A DNA stretch of 64,000 bases from Artemia franciscana (lineage: Eukaryota; Arthropoda; Branchiopoda; Anostraca; Artemiidae), in assembly GCF_032884065.1 (NCBI RefSeq), contig NC_088871.1, positions 45,497,591 through 45,561,590 on the forward strand, given 5' to 3'. This document shows, piece by piece, positions 35,791 through 46,722 of this stretch; within the stretch, counting starts at the first letter, position 1; each line of letters starts with the position of its first letter. A model generated the notes under the pieces. The model searched no databases, was not told the origin of the DNA, and saw only the letters and a program-made list of their open reading frames with translations. The position numbers and the translations under genes are program-made.

Positions 35791-38700
35791 TGCGCCTTTT
35801 TATGAAATGAATCAAAGAATAAGATGCTAATGCAAAAGATATTTGGATTATGTTTAAAGAAGTAACTCGAAATATTTCTTATTCTTTTGATTCATTTCCA
35901 TGATTATTTTGTGACTTTGTAAAAGTCCCATCGTCTTTCTCTTGAATTGTATTGATAACTTTTTGTAACAGACCTTGTAGGCACTTTCAATCTTACGGTA
36001 AATACGCCCTTGTTACTCTGTTTAAAATTATTATGTTGGAAAAATGAAAGGAGTTCACATTATTCTCGGGTACGGTTAATCAGTAAATTAGTTTTGATGG
36101 TCTTTTTTTTTAAAGCACTAAGATTAATTTGCACATTTTTAGATGGAATTTAAAGGAAAATCATGATTTATTTTCAAAAACACAAGTTATTCTAACATTT
36201 TAGAATGTTTTTACTCTAAACTAAATTCAAGTGGGCCACAGAAAGTAGCAAATATGAAACTTTTACAGTTACATGTTTCACTGCCCCAGTCTGTGGAACA
36301 CCGATAATACATATACATAATAAAAATTACATAACTTAGAAGAGGATATCTGGTTTCCAACCAGTAATTCATTATAATTATATCTCCTGGTTGAAATGGA
36401 GGAGATAAGAAATGATCAAAATGGAATTTTTTTTGTAACTCAGGGTATCTCTTGCGTTTCAGTTCCTAGGAATAGCTTTGTGTGGAATATCTACTGTATC
36501 ATTTGCTAGTAAGTCTACCGCTTCAGTCTATTCGATTTCCACGTGATCAACTTAACAATCACGTGATCAAGGATGTACTGGAGCTTAAGCTTTTCAGCTT
36601 GCAAACTAGTGTACTAGTTGCCTTATTACTGAATCAGATGCGTAAAGGGGGTGTTACCAGCATTAACACTGATGACTGAGATTAAATCCAAACAAGAATA
36701 TACATAGACAGCAGCTGAAAACTGATTATCAATTCTGAGACTAATTCGATTACTCGAAGCTCTGAAGCAAGTTTAAAATAAGATTTGGACATAGATGCCG
36801 TAATTTCAAAGTTTAAACAAGTATTACCAGAAGCCAGACTATGATCTCTACGTGTTCTAACAGATTAAACTTTCATTTAATGAATAAACTTTCATTTAAT
36901 GAATAAACTTCATTGAATAATAAACTTCATTGGAATTACTGAAGAATAAACTTCATTTTACTTAATCTCAATCTAAATTTGTTACAGTTTCCTATTTCAA
37001 TAGTTCAATTGATAATAAGCCAAAACAAGTGGTAGTAATATGGGGGATTCGTTTCCAAGGCGTTAAAACTATAATGAACATTCTAGCAGCTTATTTTCTA
37101 ATTTGGAAGTACGAAAAGGAAGCTAACATAAGCAGAATAAACATTATCATAGATAGACCCCTTTCAGAATTGTGTTCAACTACAATGTGCCATTTACGAT
37201 ACCCTTAATTCTTGAAAAATGTGTCTTACATTGTAACGAACCTTTTTCAGTCAGGGACCGGAGACTATTTAAATATGATAGTTAGACGCTTGGAAAGTAT
37301 TTATGCAGTCCCATCGTAAAGTGATGCTAATTATTAACATAAATAACGTCAAAATTCAAGGATACTTCAGGAAAAAAAAAGAAAACAAAAAAAGGGTTTG
37401 ATTCATTTGGTTATCGTTTGGCGTTGTCAAACGTTAATAATGAATGAATGAATGATACTCTCTTTGTGGAGAAAAATGAACTTTCGCGACATTAAACTAC
37501 CGAATTTGTCGTTTTCGTCTGGTGCACTATTAAAATATATAAGATTGTCGGTACATTATGTTTTTTGTCAGGTACATCGTAAGCAAATAACATTGCAAAA
37601 ACCTAGTCATTTTTTATCAGGTACATTATAAAAATATGTAACGACGGTCCCGACCAGCCTGTTATTTAAGAGCGCTGTATAGTCCCATCCAGTGGTCCCG
37701 CAAAGAACAGCAAAAGCGAGAGTACCTCCCGTCAGGTTGTTTTTTTATTGACTATGTACTATTTTACTAGATAAATTAATAGTATTCTCAGTCTCAAGAA
37801 GGCTGTTTATACATCTAACTCTAACTTTCCTAAATTTAACCTGAATAGTCAGCATTTTTAAAAACCTCATTTTAGCTTCTTAATCTTTAACAGTTGGGCC
37901 CAACAAAAAGAAGATTTTGAGTAAAATACATGTGTAATTGGTAGCTAGGATATGCACATTCATATGGAAACAATATTTATTTGATGTTTTTTAGCTGAAA
38001 CGTGCATAGCTAGGCATGACGATGTTATCCATTTCAGACATAACTTGTGACAGTTGACTAGCCTGAAAAAAATATTTCTTTTTAGGTTGAAACGCACAAA
38101 TTAAGATAAGTAACCTTAACAGTCACAGCAATAATAATCATCAATAAGAAATTCACTTTTTATCTTCAAATTCTTCAAATTCAAATTCATATAAAGGTAG
38201 CCAAAAAAGACTGAAATAAATAAGATAACGAATAATAAAATAATATAATCAAATAATTTACATAAAAATATGATAAAAAAGTAAATAGTAATAAAAAAAA
38301 TAATTGTTTGAATATCATTGGGCATCAACTCAATGCAATAATATACGAGTCAAAAACTGTTGTTCAGTCTTCTTGTGAGCCAGGCTAAGATATGTCGCCA
38401 ATAACTATAAGATTGTTATTAAGATCTCTAGTTGTTTTAGTCGTTCAGTTGACGGATGTTGTGAACAGGATTTAATTTTAGTTCTAGAGTGCAGTATAAA
38501 TGTAAAATATTTGAGATTAATAGTTCACTGTTTGTTTGATCATTAATTCTTTTTAGTGTTTTAATGTGTCAGGAAGAAATGTCAATAAAATAATAAAAAA
38601 AAAAATTGAGTCTTTGAATTGCTAGGTCAGCCGTCACTGGTTACAATCAATTTGCTACAAAACAATTGATTTAACCAGGACAAACTATCTATATCATCCA

Positions 38701-39329
38701 TCTAGCTCCACAGATAGGAAAAATCATGAAAATGAAAACGTCTGCAAATTCTGTCAAGTAAGACGAATAAGAAAGCAAAAACAGGCAAAAAGAAAGAAAA
38801 GAGAAGAAACTCTTTTTCTTTCTTGTTTGTAGTGTTTTTTGTTTGTTTTTAGCTTGATTTCCATATGCAATTTAAGTTTTACTCATTTTAAGGTTTATTT
38901 CTTCATTTGTATGGTACCTGTTTTATGTTAATTTGCTATGATTGTTTATTTTATTCCTATTCGTTTTGTTCGTTTTAACAGTAATACCTGGTGCTGTTGA
39001 GTTTTAATTATTATAGATTTTTATTTCTGCAGATCTTTTTCTTAATATGAGCTTTACTTTTCTGTTGGAAGCTTCTTTACGGAAATTTTTCTTTAATTAA
39101 TGTCTGTTCGTTTTTGATTGCCGAAGTTTTAAGTGTTTGTAAATTCCTTATTTTAAAACCATTTTTTTCATATATCAAAGTAACCAAATATAACCAATAA
39201 CAGTACAACAATAATATAAAATAACAAATTAAACATACAATATCAAATAACAAAATAACAATATTGTTATCAAAATAATAATATCAATGTAACAAAGTAT
39301 TAAAGTAAAGAAAGCCCCAAAGAAAAAGA
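35791..39329. other. Intergenic sequence, mostly unassigned
   Basis: A short tandem repeat, AATAAACTTTCATTTAATG, lies at about 36870-36960. CAGGTACATTATAAAA/CAGGTACATCGTAA repeats occur near 37570-37640. ORFs at 36482-36679 and 38116-38328 have no recognisable motif. The rest is AT-rich. Confidence 0.4.
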
Positions 39330-40700
39330 ATTATCAAAATAAAAATAAGCAACTTGCATAAGTTACAGCCCCTGTCCAGTGTTTCAAAGTTGCCCCGTAT
39401 ATCAAAGTTGCAAATCAGTGAATCCAACATCAAAGTAAACAAAGTAACAATAAACAAACTAAATAGTTCAGAGCCCTTTCCTGGGGGATGGGGGGAGTAG
39501 GGGAGTAGCCATGGAGGCATAGTTATTTGGACATTTTACTATTTTGAACAAAATGACTATCCTAAAAATTGGACTGGATACCTTTGAGAAAAAGGAGGTT
39601 GGGGGCTGGTTGATCTTTCACCACTTTTGAATCTTAAAAAAGGACTAGAACTTTAAATTTCCGACTTAACGAGCCGTCTATACGACCACCCCATCCACAA
39701 AAAACATACATGGTAACAATGAGCGACTTAAGTTACAAACCTTGCCCTGTGGCCTATGGAGGATTTTTTATCTCCTAAGTTATCGTTATTTGAATTTTGG
39801 ATTATTCTGAACAAAGTGGTTATTTCAAAACTTTAATCGCATGCATTTGGGAAAAAAAGTGAGCAATGACGGGGAGAGACCAATTACACAATTTTCCCTT
39901 TCGAATCTTAAAAAAGGCAAAATATGTTCGATTTCCAATGGAATGAACCTCCTCCAAAGTTTATACGACCACGACATAAAAAAAAAAATTCAACGAATGA
40001 TAACTAGCATAATTTAAAGCCCTTTTCTCGAGGACTGGAGGTGGGGGGGTTAAACCAGGAACAATAGTTATTTGGCATTTGAACTATTTTGAACATAATA
40101 GCTCTCTCAAAATTTTGCTTCGACAAATCTGTGAAAAAGAGGACGTTAGGGGGGCAAGTTACCTTCAGATCACTTATGACTCTTAAAACGGAACTACAAC
40201 TGTCAATTTTCAGTCAAATAAGCTCCGTCCAGAGTTTACAAGACCACCACTTCCATAAGAAACTGATATTCTCATGGGGCATAACTTACAACTCGTGTCC
40301 CGAGCTCTGGGGATTTTGTTAAACCCGAAGGCATTGACATAGGATCTTTGGACTATTATGAACAAAATTTATACGAGCACCCCTTCTACAAGAATCTTAT
40401 ATACCCCCAGGGAAATAACTTACGTTACCTACCCCGGGCTCTTGGGGTGTTGTGTCAATTCCTGAGTTTCTGTTATGTGATTTTTTTTTTTTTAACAAAC
40501 CTATCTCAAAATTATCAAATGTATTCGGGAAGAAAAGAGCCTGGGGAGCTAGTTGTCTTCCGATCACTTTTGGCTCTTAAAAAGGGCAGTAGAAATTCAG
40601 ATTTCCAATCGAAATAGCCCCCTTTGAAGTTTATACGACCTATTCCCCTTCCGTAAGAAGTGGCTCTGGAAAAAAACAACAATTAATAATAAAGCGTGAA
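39330..40700 (+). repeat. Diverged tandem array of FBR-tail-like units
   Basis: Four to five units of about 270 bp. Each has a GAGCCCTTTCCTGGGGGATG-like block (at 39470, 39745, 40020, 40290 and 40430). Most then show ATAGTTATTTGGAC with TATTTTGAACAAAATG (39515, 39780, 40065, 40340) and CGAGCC/GACCACC. The same order of blocks occurs once in the FBR tail (11195-11450). ORFs here (39284-39520, 40089-40322, 40348-40617) are repeat translation. Confidence 0.65.
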
Positions 40701-41279
40701 GCCTTCTAGCCTTTACTGTAGGTAACACTATAAACTTGCCTCTGATGACGCTATAACACTACTTCTGATCTTCTATCCTACAGAGAAAATATTTTTGTAG
40801 CAGGAGGGAAGCTGTCACCCTTTAGTATCCATAAGCATGCTTAGTTCACATGCTGGGCCGAAAGAGTATAATTTTTACCTCCCGATTGGTGTCGATGGAT
40901 AATTTTTTCTTTTTTTTTCGTTGGGGGATTTAGTTTTTAAAATGTGGCAAGCGGCAAACTTCTATTCTTTTAGTGTTTCATTACGGATGGAAAAATTTTT
41001 TTTAATTGAAATAACCCCCCTCCCCCCTGAAAAATTTCTTTTTCAAAATTCAGGGTTAAGTGATTTAGAGGACACATTTCCCAATGTCCCTCTCAACCCC
41101 AGTTTAAGCATACTTTCGCATCTATTCAAACCTTCGACTATATTTATTTGAAGAATGACGAAGAGTTAAAAAATGTGGGCATAAAAATACACTTTTCAAT
41201 ACACCAAGACACTTTTCAAGACAAACTTAATACAGGCTAAGATCAGATAATTATTTTAAAACAAATTTCTATTTCAAAT
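40701..41279. other. Intergenic sequence, no element recognised
   Basis: Unassigned; the ORF at 40921-41151 is low-complexity. Confidence 0.35.
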
Positions 41280-41745
41280 ATTGTTCATCTTAGTAAATTT
41301 GTTTATTATTTTTCGGATCGAACGGGTAAGATTAGCCTATATTAACCAATAAGGCTCCGTCTTAGGGACCCTGGCTCTTCCAGGGTTTGAGACTAATCGT
41401 GCTTTTCGACTTGCTTTGATTAAGGCCGTTTTGCTTACATCTTTATATCTCTGAAGCATTATTACATTGCCTCTCACAGACAAGAATTTTGTTCTGTAAT
41501 TACGTTTTTACTTCTTCCCATTATGTTTTGTTTATCATATCTTGTTCATCGCAGCATATTTTATTATTTTCTGGATCGAACTTTTGAGATTATAAGGCTA
41601 CGTCTTAGGGACTATGGCCCTTCTAGGGCATGGGATTGATCGTGCTTTCGACTTTCTTTAATTCTGGCCTTTTTTCTTATATTCTTGAAATGTGCTTACA
41701 TTGCGTTTCACAGACAAGAATTTCGTTGTGTTTTTACTTTCTTTA
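41280..41745. repeat. Two-copy tandem duplication, about 260-bp unit
   Basis: TTTTTCGGATCGAACGGGTA at 41310 is repeated as TTTTCTGGATCGAACTTTTG at 41568. It is followed by AAGGCTCCGTCTTAGGGACC against AAGGCTACGTCTTAGGGACT, and by TCACAGACAAGAATTTTGTT against TCACAGACAAGAATTTCGTT. Confidence 0.7.
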
Positions 41746-41984
41746 TGTTCAATTATATTTTTTTCATACAAAACACGGTTCGAAAACAGGCCAAAGGGCC
41801 TTTGGGGGAATAGTAAAATATTATATTGTATGTGCATTTCATGATAAATAAATGTTCCGTATCTTTCTAGGGCTATGATGAAAAAAATATTATGATAACT
41901 AGACCAAGTTCCACGAAACAAGCACGTTAAATAGTCAAAGATTAGGCTCTTGACCATAAAGACTGTGCTTTTGCCCTTTTTCCT
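41746..41984. other. Intergenic sequence, no element recognised
   Basis: Unassigned. Confidence 0.3.
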
Positions 41985-42165
41985 ATGATGAAACGAAAAT
42001 TAGGTTGCCACCAAGGTAAGTGGGACGAGGACATAATAAAAGATGTGAAGGAAATGGGAAATTCAGGGAAGGAGTTACAAAGGAAAGCTTTGAATAGAGT
42101 GGGTTGGAGGAAGAGCCTACGTAGCTGCAGCCTCAGGATGGCTTGGGACTACAGGTAGTTGTTAG
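41985..42165 (+). mobile_element. RTE-like LINE C-terminal fragment, plus strand
   Basis: Plus frames give KWDEDIIKDVKEMG, then GKELQRKALNRVGWRKSLRS and CSLRMAWDYR with a stop. This is the usual W..D..KD.....W..L...A..R..WR ending of RTE-group ORFs. The copy at 53795-53985 has the same end (GTTAGCAGTA follows both). Confidence 0.65.
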
Positions 42166-43025
42166 CAGTAACCTTACTAATAGATATGAAAAAAATCAGG
42201 TATTTTCGTCTATTGAAGACAGTGAAGAGCTAAAAGTGCATATAGTCATATTTAGCTATTCCAACCCTGAACTACGTTTTGCATTAGCCAGCATACAAAT
42301 TTTATTTTATTTTGTTGATGAGTCTGTGACTGAGGTATTCCCTGTATGTATTTTTTTTTATACGACTTCAGGGACTATCCATTAATAATTCTTTACTGAA
42401 CGTTTCCTAGCAGCAATTGATCAATGGATTTAATCACATGTCAGAAAAACGTTCGTCTCTTATAGCTATCCATTAGGTAAGATCCTAGGTTCGTTAAATA
42501 GCTTTATTTCATACTGACCTTCTGGAAATCAATCTGCGGAAATGCACTTTTTGGCGAACGTCAAAAACCAAATCAAAATAAAAGATGGCATTTGAAAAGT
42601 ATTTTTTAAATTCCGAGAACAAGACTCACTAAAATGGAAAGTTTTATGGCAAAAGCTATCACTTTATTGACAAAGTAACTATCAAGCTATAGTGTCAACT
42701 TATAGATATAATTTATATATATTATTTAAATACTATAAACTAATTTTAAGGCGGATATAATAATATAAAAATCCTATTTTCTTTGTAGAGTGATAAATGG
42801 GCTGTTTTCACTGACTTGAAATTTTCAGATAAAATTCTAGATAACTCTAGATGGCTTATTTCTTGGAAGGTTGTTGATGTTGCCTCTACTCAGACTGTTT
42901 GTCTTGGCTTTTTCTGCAATTAACTATGGTTTAAAATAAATTAATTAAACTCCAATAAACAAACTTAAATTTTTATAATAAATCCAACTTAGAACAATCA
43001 GATTTATAAGTCTAGGGTTCTAGCC
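42166..43025. other. Intergenic sequence, no element recognised
   Basis: AT-rich; the open frame at 42143-42385 overlaps the LINE end and has no motif. Confidence 0.35.
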
Positions 43026-43530
43026 ATACATAAGAAAATATGTTAAAAAAATGATTCTTACTTCACAATATGCAGAATAATCCTAGTTAACACATTTTGC
43101 AGGGGGAAGAACCTTTGTCTTCACTTCTTTCACTGTTGTATGGTTTTGTTTACAAAATTCTGAAAAATAATCATGGATTTAACCTGCATTTTCCATTTTC
43201 AACTAATCTATATATGTAATTAAATGCCATTAGTGCCATCTAATAACTTCTCCCAAAAAAAATATTAATAGACAAATACTGATAAATTAGGTTAATTTAG
43301 GCTAGGTTAGATTAGGTTTGGTTATATTAGTTAGATGGCACTTGGGTGTTTACTTATAAAGAATTTTCAAGACTTAGAGAATAGTCTCAAGTGTTTAGAA
43401 ATGTGATAGAAAAACTAGAAATAGAAGGAAAATAGTGAAGATAAATGTTCTCCTCCTACAAAATGCATTAACTAGATTGATTCTGCATATTATGAAGTAA
43501 GAACTGTTTCTTAATATATTTCCATGTGTA
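43026..43530. mobile_element. Non-autonomous element with about 80-bp inverted ends
   Basis: The left end, GAAAATATGTTAAAAAAATG, continues ATTCTTACTTCACAATATGC, AGAATAATCCTAGTTAACAC and ATTTTGCAGG. The inverse of the right end reads GAAATATATTAAGAAACAGT, TCTTACTTCATAATATGCAG, AATCAATCTAGTTAATGCAT and TTTGTAGG. Inner inverted blocks (TTAGTGCCATCTAA against TTAGATGGCACTTG) extend the symmetry. Related blocks recur on the other side of the LINE, at 45893-46490. Confidence 0.68.
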
Positions 43531-43569
43531 AAGCTAAAGTTACTACTACTACTAACAACTCACTGCAGC

Positions 43570-45890
43570 ACCAAGCTGTGAGAGGCCAACACAGCTAAGC
43601 ATGCTCCTCCTCCATCCCAGTCTGCTCAAAGCTTCTCTCTTTGCACCCTTTAAAGTTCCATTTACTTTAAATCTTTCTTCATGTCATCTTTCAACCCCAA
43701 AAAAGGACAACCTGCTTTCCATCTAGCCCTAGACAATTGGCTGAAAAGGACAATCTTTGGCAATCTGGCATTCTTTGTTTGCAGAAGTTGCCCTAGCTAT
43801 CTCAGCTTTTCTTTCATTATAGCCCTAAAAAGTGGGATTGAACCCCATTTTTCATTTATTGTTTAAAATACAGTCAGTCAGCTGGGTACCCAGAACAATC
43901 TGTTGGCAATTTCTTTGGAAAACATCTATTAAATCTTCATCTGCTTTTCAGAGCACCCATGCTTCTATCTTTGACCACTGTCATAACTGTACCTTCCTAT
44001 AATCTAACCTTTTACAGACTTATCTTCCTATTCTTCCAAACTTTTTTAACTGTGAAAAAAACACCCTGAGCCTTGGCTATTCTACTTCTAACACCTTCAC
44101 TGCTCCCACCACATTTGCTAATAATACTGCCAAGGTAAGTGAAGCTGCCCACATGATCAAAATTTTTGTTCCCAAACATCACATATTCATGTTCACTTAT
44201 TCCTAGCCTTAGTGACTTGGTCTTCTTAATATTAATTTCCAAACCTATTCCAGCACCATGAACATGCAAAACCTATAAAAATTAATTTGTTTTGCTTAAA
44301 CTTTCATCTAGGATGCTTAAATCATCGACATAATCTAAGTCTAGAGAGTTTTTCCACCCCATTTGGTTAATGCAGTCTCCCATTGCCTTTCCTGTGCTCC
44401 TTAAGACAAAGTCAATCAAAATGATGCATATAAAGGGGGAAACAATGAAAGCCTGCTTAACTCCTGGTTTAATACAAAACCAGCTTCCAACCTCATTTCT
44501 TACCTTAACAGCAGCAGTGTTATTCTTGTACATAGCCACTAATCACTTCAATGTATTTGATTGGTATACCATACCAATCTAATAACCATTAGTGCCATCT
44601 TTTGCTAAAGCTTTTCTGTCAATGGAACCAAATGCTTGATTGTAATCTATAGTACTGAGGACCAAAGGTGTTTGACAACTAACACGCTTCTCAATTATTA
44701 ACCCAAGAGTGAAAGTTTGATCAACACATATTCTACCTTGTCTAGAACCATGCTGTTCTCTTAAAACTTTGTCTGCAGCATCTCTCAGTCTGAAAAGTAT
44801 TATATTACTAGGTAATTTGCTGCCCGCAGAGAGCAGAGTAATGCCTCAATAATTACTAAACTCACTCTTATCACCTTTCTTATACAATGGTTTAATTAAG
44901 GTCATAAAATCATATTCATCATCATTTAGTAACTTATTTCCAACCTCAGAGCCACCATATTACCACACTATCTCACTTACCATAAACTCATTTACCTCAC
45001 TATTCTCACCTGGAGCCTTATAATTTTCTAATCCTATTAGTACTGTTGCTAATTCTTCCTCATGAAACAAATCTTCCTTCATATCTCAAAGGAAGACCCC
45101 TTATTTCTCAAAATCGTCTGATCAAAACTAAGAGAAAGCCATTTAGCCAAAAAAAGAATTAATATGCAAATTTCATTTTAGTAATTTATGTACAGAGAGC
45201 CAAAATCAGACATGCATTAATTCAAAAACTGTCAGAAATTAAATAAAAAAAACAAGTTTTTTTAAATGAAAGTAAGGAGCAACATTAAAACTTAAAACGA
45301 ACAGAAATTACTCTGTATATGAAAGGGGCTTTTCCTCCTCGACACCCCGCTCCTTGCGCTAAAGTTTGATTCTTTCTCACAACTCTACTTTTTAAAACAA
45401 TAAAAAACTTTAGCGTAAGGAGCAGGGTGTCGAGGAGGAAAAGCCCCTTTCATATACGGAGTAATTTCTGTTCGTTTTAAGTTTTAATGTCGCTCCTTAC
45501 TTTCATTTAAAAAAACTTGTTTTTTTTTATTTAATCTTCAACAAGGACAAGGCCAGATTGACTGCTCTCTCCCAATTTATTAATATACCAGTACAATATT
45601 TTACTATTATGCTGTCTAGCTACATCTTCCTGATCCTTGGCAATTTTATCCATGGCCTCCACTTCACACCTCCTTAGTTTATATTTTAATGTTTCTCCAC
45701 TTTCTTTATACTCCTTTCAGTTTCATATGATCAATGACTCAGATAATTCTTGTATAATCCCCTTCTTTCCTCTATCAAGCATAAAGCTCTTTCACTAATA
45801 TTCCTAGCTGCAGTATAAACTTTCTTCCCTAAGACACCATCAGCAAATCCACAAAAATTGTTTTTTTAAATTATTCCAACCATCTTCCAG
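43570..45890 (-). mobile_element. RTE-like LINE reverse transcriptase pseudogene, minus strand
   Basis: From about 45060 down the minus strand reads EEELATVLIGLENYKAPGEN, then LIKPLYKKGDKSEFSNY, then LREQHGSRQGRICVDQTFTL. Two frames follow: 44539-44282 with VKQAFIVSPFICIILIDFVL and the catalytic box LDLDYVDDLSILDES; and 44269-44012 with GLEINIKKTKSLRLGISEHE, VGSFTYLGSIISKCGGSSEG and a terminal KVWKNRKISL. The 5' part (45540-45890) lies beyond an FBR insertion. Only scattered stops break the frame, so it is relatively young for this window. It is a pseudogene and not a host gene. Confidence 0.85.
45095..45535 (-). repeat. FBR foldback copy with near-perfect hairpin, inside a LINE
   Basis: Arms of about 130 bp at 45238-45367 and 45405-45535 are near-perfect inverse copies (about four mismatches). 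Examples are GACACCCCGCTCCTTGCGCT against AGCGTAAGGAGCAGGGTGTC, and AAAGTAAGGAGCAACATTAA against its inverse. The adjoining 45095-45237 is the first part of the tail (ATTCAAAAACTGTC, CAAAATCAGACATGCATTAA), homologous to 10395-10550. LINE sequence flanks both sides. Confidence 0.85.
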
Positions 45891-46490
45891 GTTAAGATTA
45901 GTTAGATGGCTCTTGGGTTTTTATAAACAATTTTCAAGAGTGGGAGAATAGATATAAATATTGGAAAATGTTTTGAAAAACTGGAAGTACAGTGAAAGAA
46001 GTGAAGATAAAGATTTTCTCCCTTGAAAATATGTTAACTAGGATTATTTTGCATATTATGAAATAAGAATTGTGTTCTTGACATGTCTCCTTATATAGTT
46101 TAATGGTCATACATCTACATCAATTTTGACAAGTGAAATCCTCAAGAATGGATCCAGAGTTCTAATGATCTCCTGGAAAGTACCCTTCTGGCCTTCTCAA
46201 TTTCTTCCCCTTTTGACGCAACTTGTTCTTGATGGACTTTCACAATTTTTTGTAATATAAAAGCATAATGTTGATAAATAGATGTACTGCAAAAATAGCC
46301 CAAGGTAAAAGAAAAGTGTTTCAAGCCTCATAGAATGAATCCAAGGGTCAAAATAAAAGGGGTAAAGTTTAAGAATATGGTACTTGCCTAGATAGCTACC
46401 TGGAGATAAGGAAACATGTTAAGAAAAAAATTTGTACTTCATAACATGCAGAATAATTGTAGTTATCACATTTTGCATGCAGCCTTGCTA
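45891..46490. repeat. Second, rearranged copy of the 43026 inverted-end element
   Basis: TTAGTTAGATGGCTCTTGGG at 45899 parallels 43330. AAATATGTTAACTAGGATTA and TTTTGCATATTATGAAATAA at 46020-46065 parallel the right end at 43450-43530. CATGTTAAGAAAAAAATTTG and TACTTCATAACATGCAGAAT at 46415-46455 parallel the left end at 43026-43105. Confidence 0.6.
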
Positions 46491-46722
46491 TACTTTACCC
46501 CCAACCCCCCTAATGTGCAAACATATATCCCAAATTATATATTTCCCATCTATTCTCAGAATGCCTCTCAGTTGTTTCAACCTTTGTACATGTAAATTGA
46601 ATCAACTGTGACAGAACAAAAATGGTAAAATAAGTTGTGGGTGGCATAATACATTGTATATAATTTTGACTATATATTTGCACATGTTTCCTTATCTCCA
46701 GATAGCTATCTAGGCAATTACC
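46379..46722. repeat. Inverted repeat with 41-bp arms
   Basis: The left arm is GGTACTTGCCTAGATAGCTA then CCTGGAGATAAGGAAACATG (46379-46419). The right arm (46682-46722) is its inverse with two differences. The span is 344 bp with no coding potential, so it could be a MITE. Confidence 0.7.

Noticed and set aside
41658-41957. 99-codon minus-strand ORF
   Set aside because: Covers part of a tandem duplication without motif or splice signals.
44370-44582. Plus-strand ORF
   Set aside because: Shadow of the minus-strand RTE-like reverse transcriptase.
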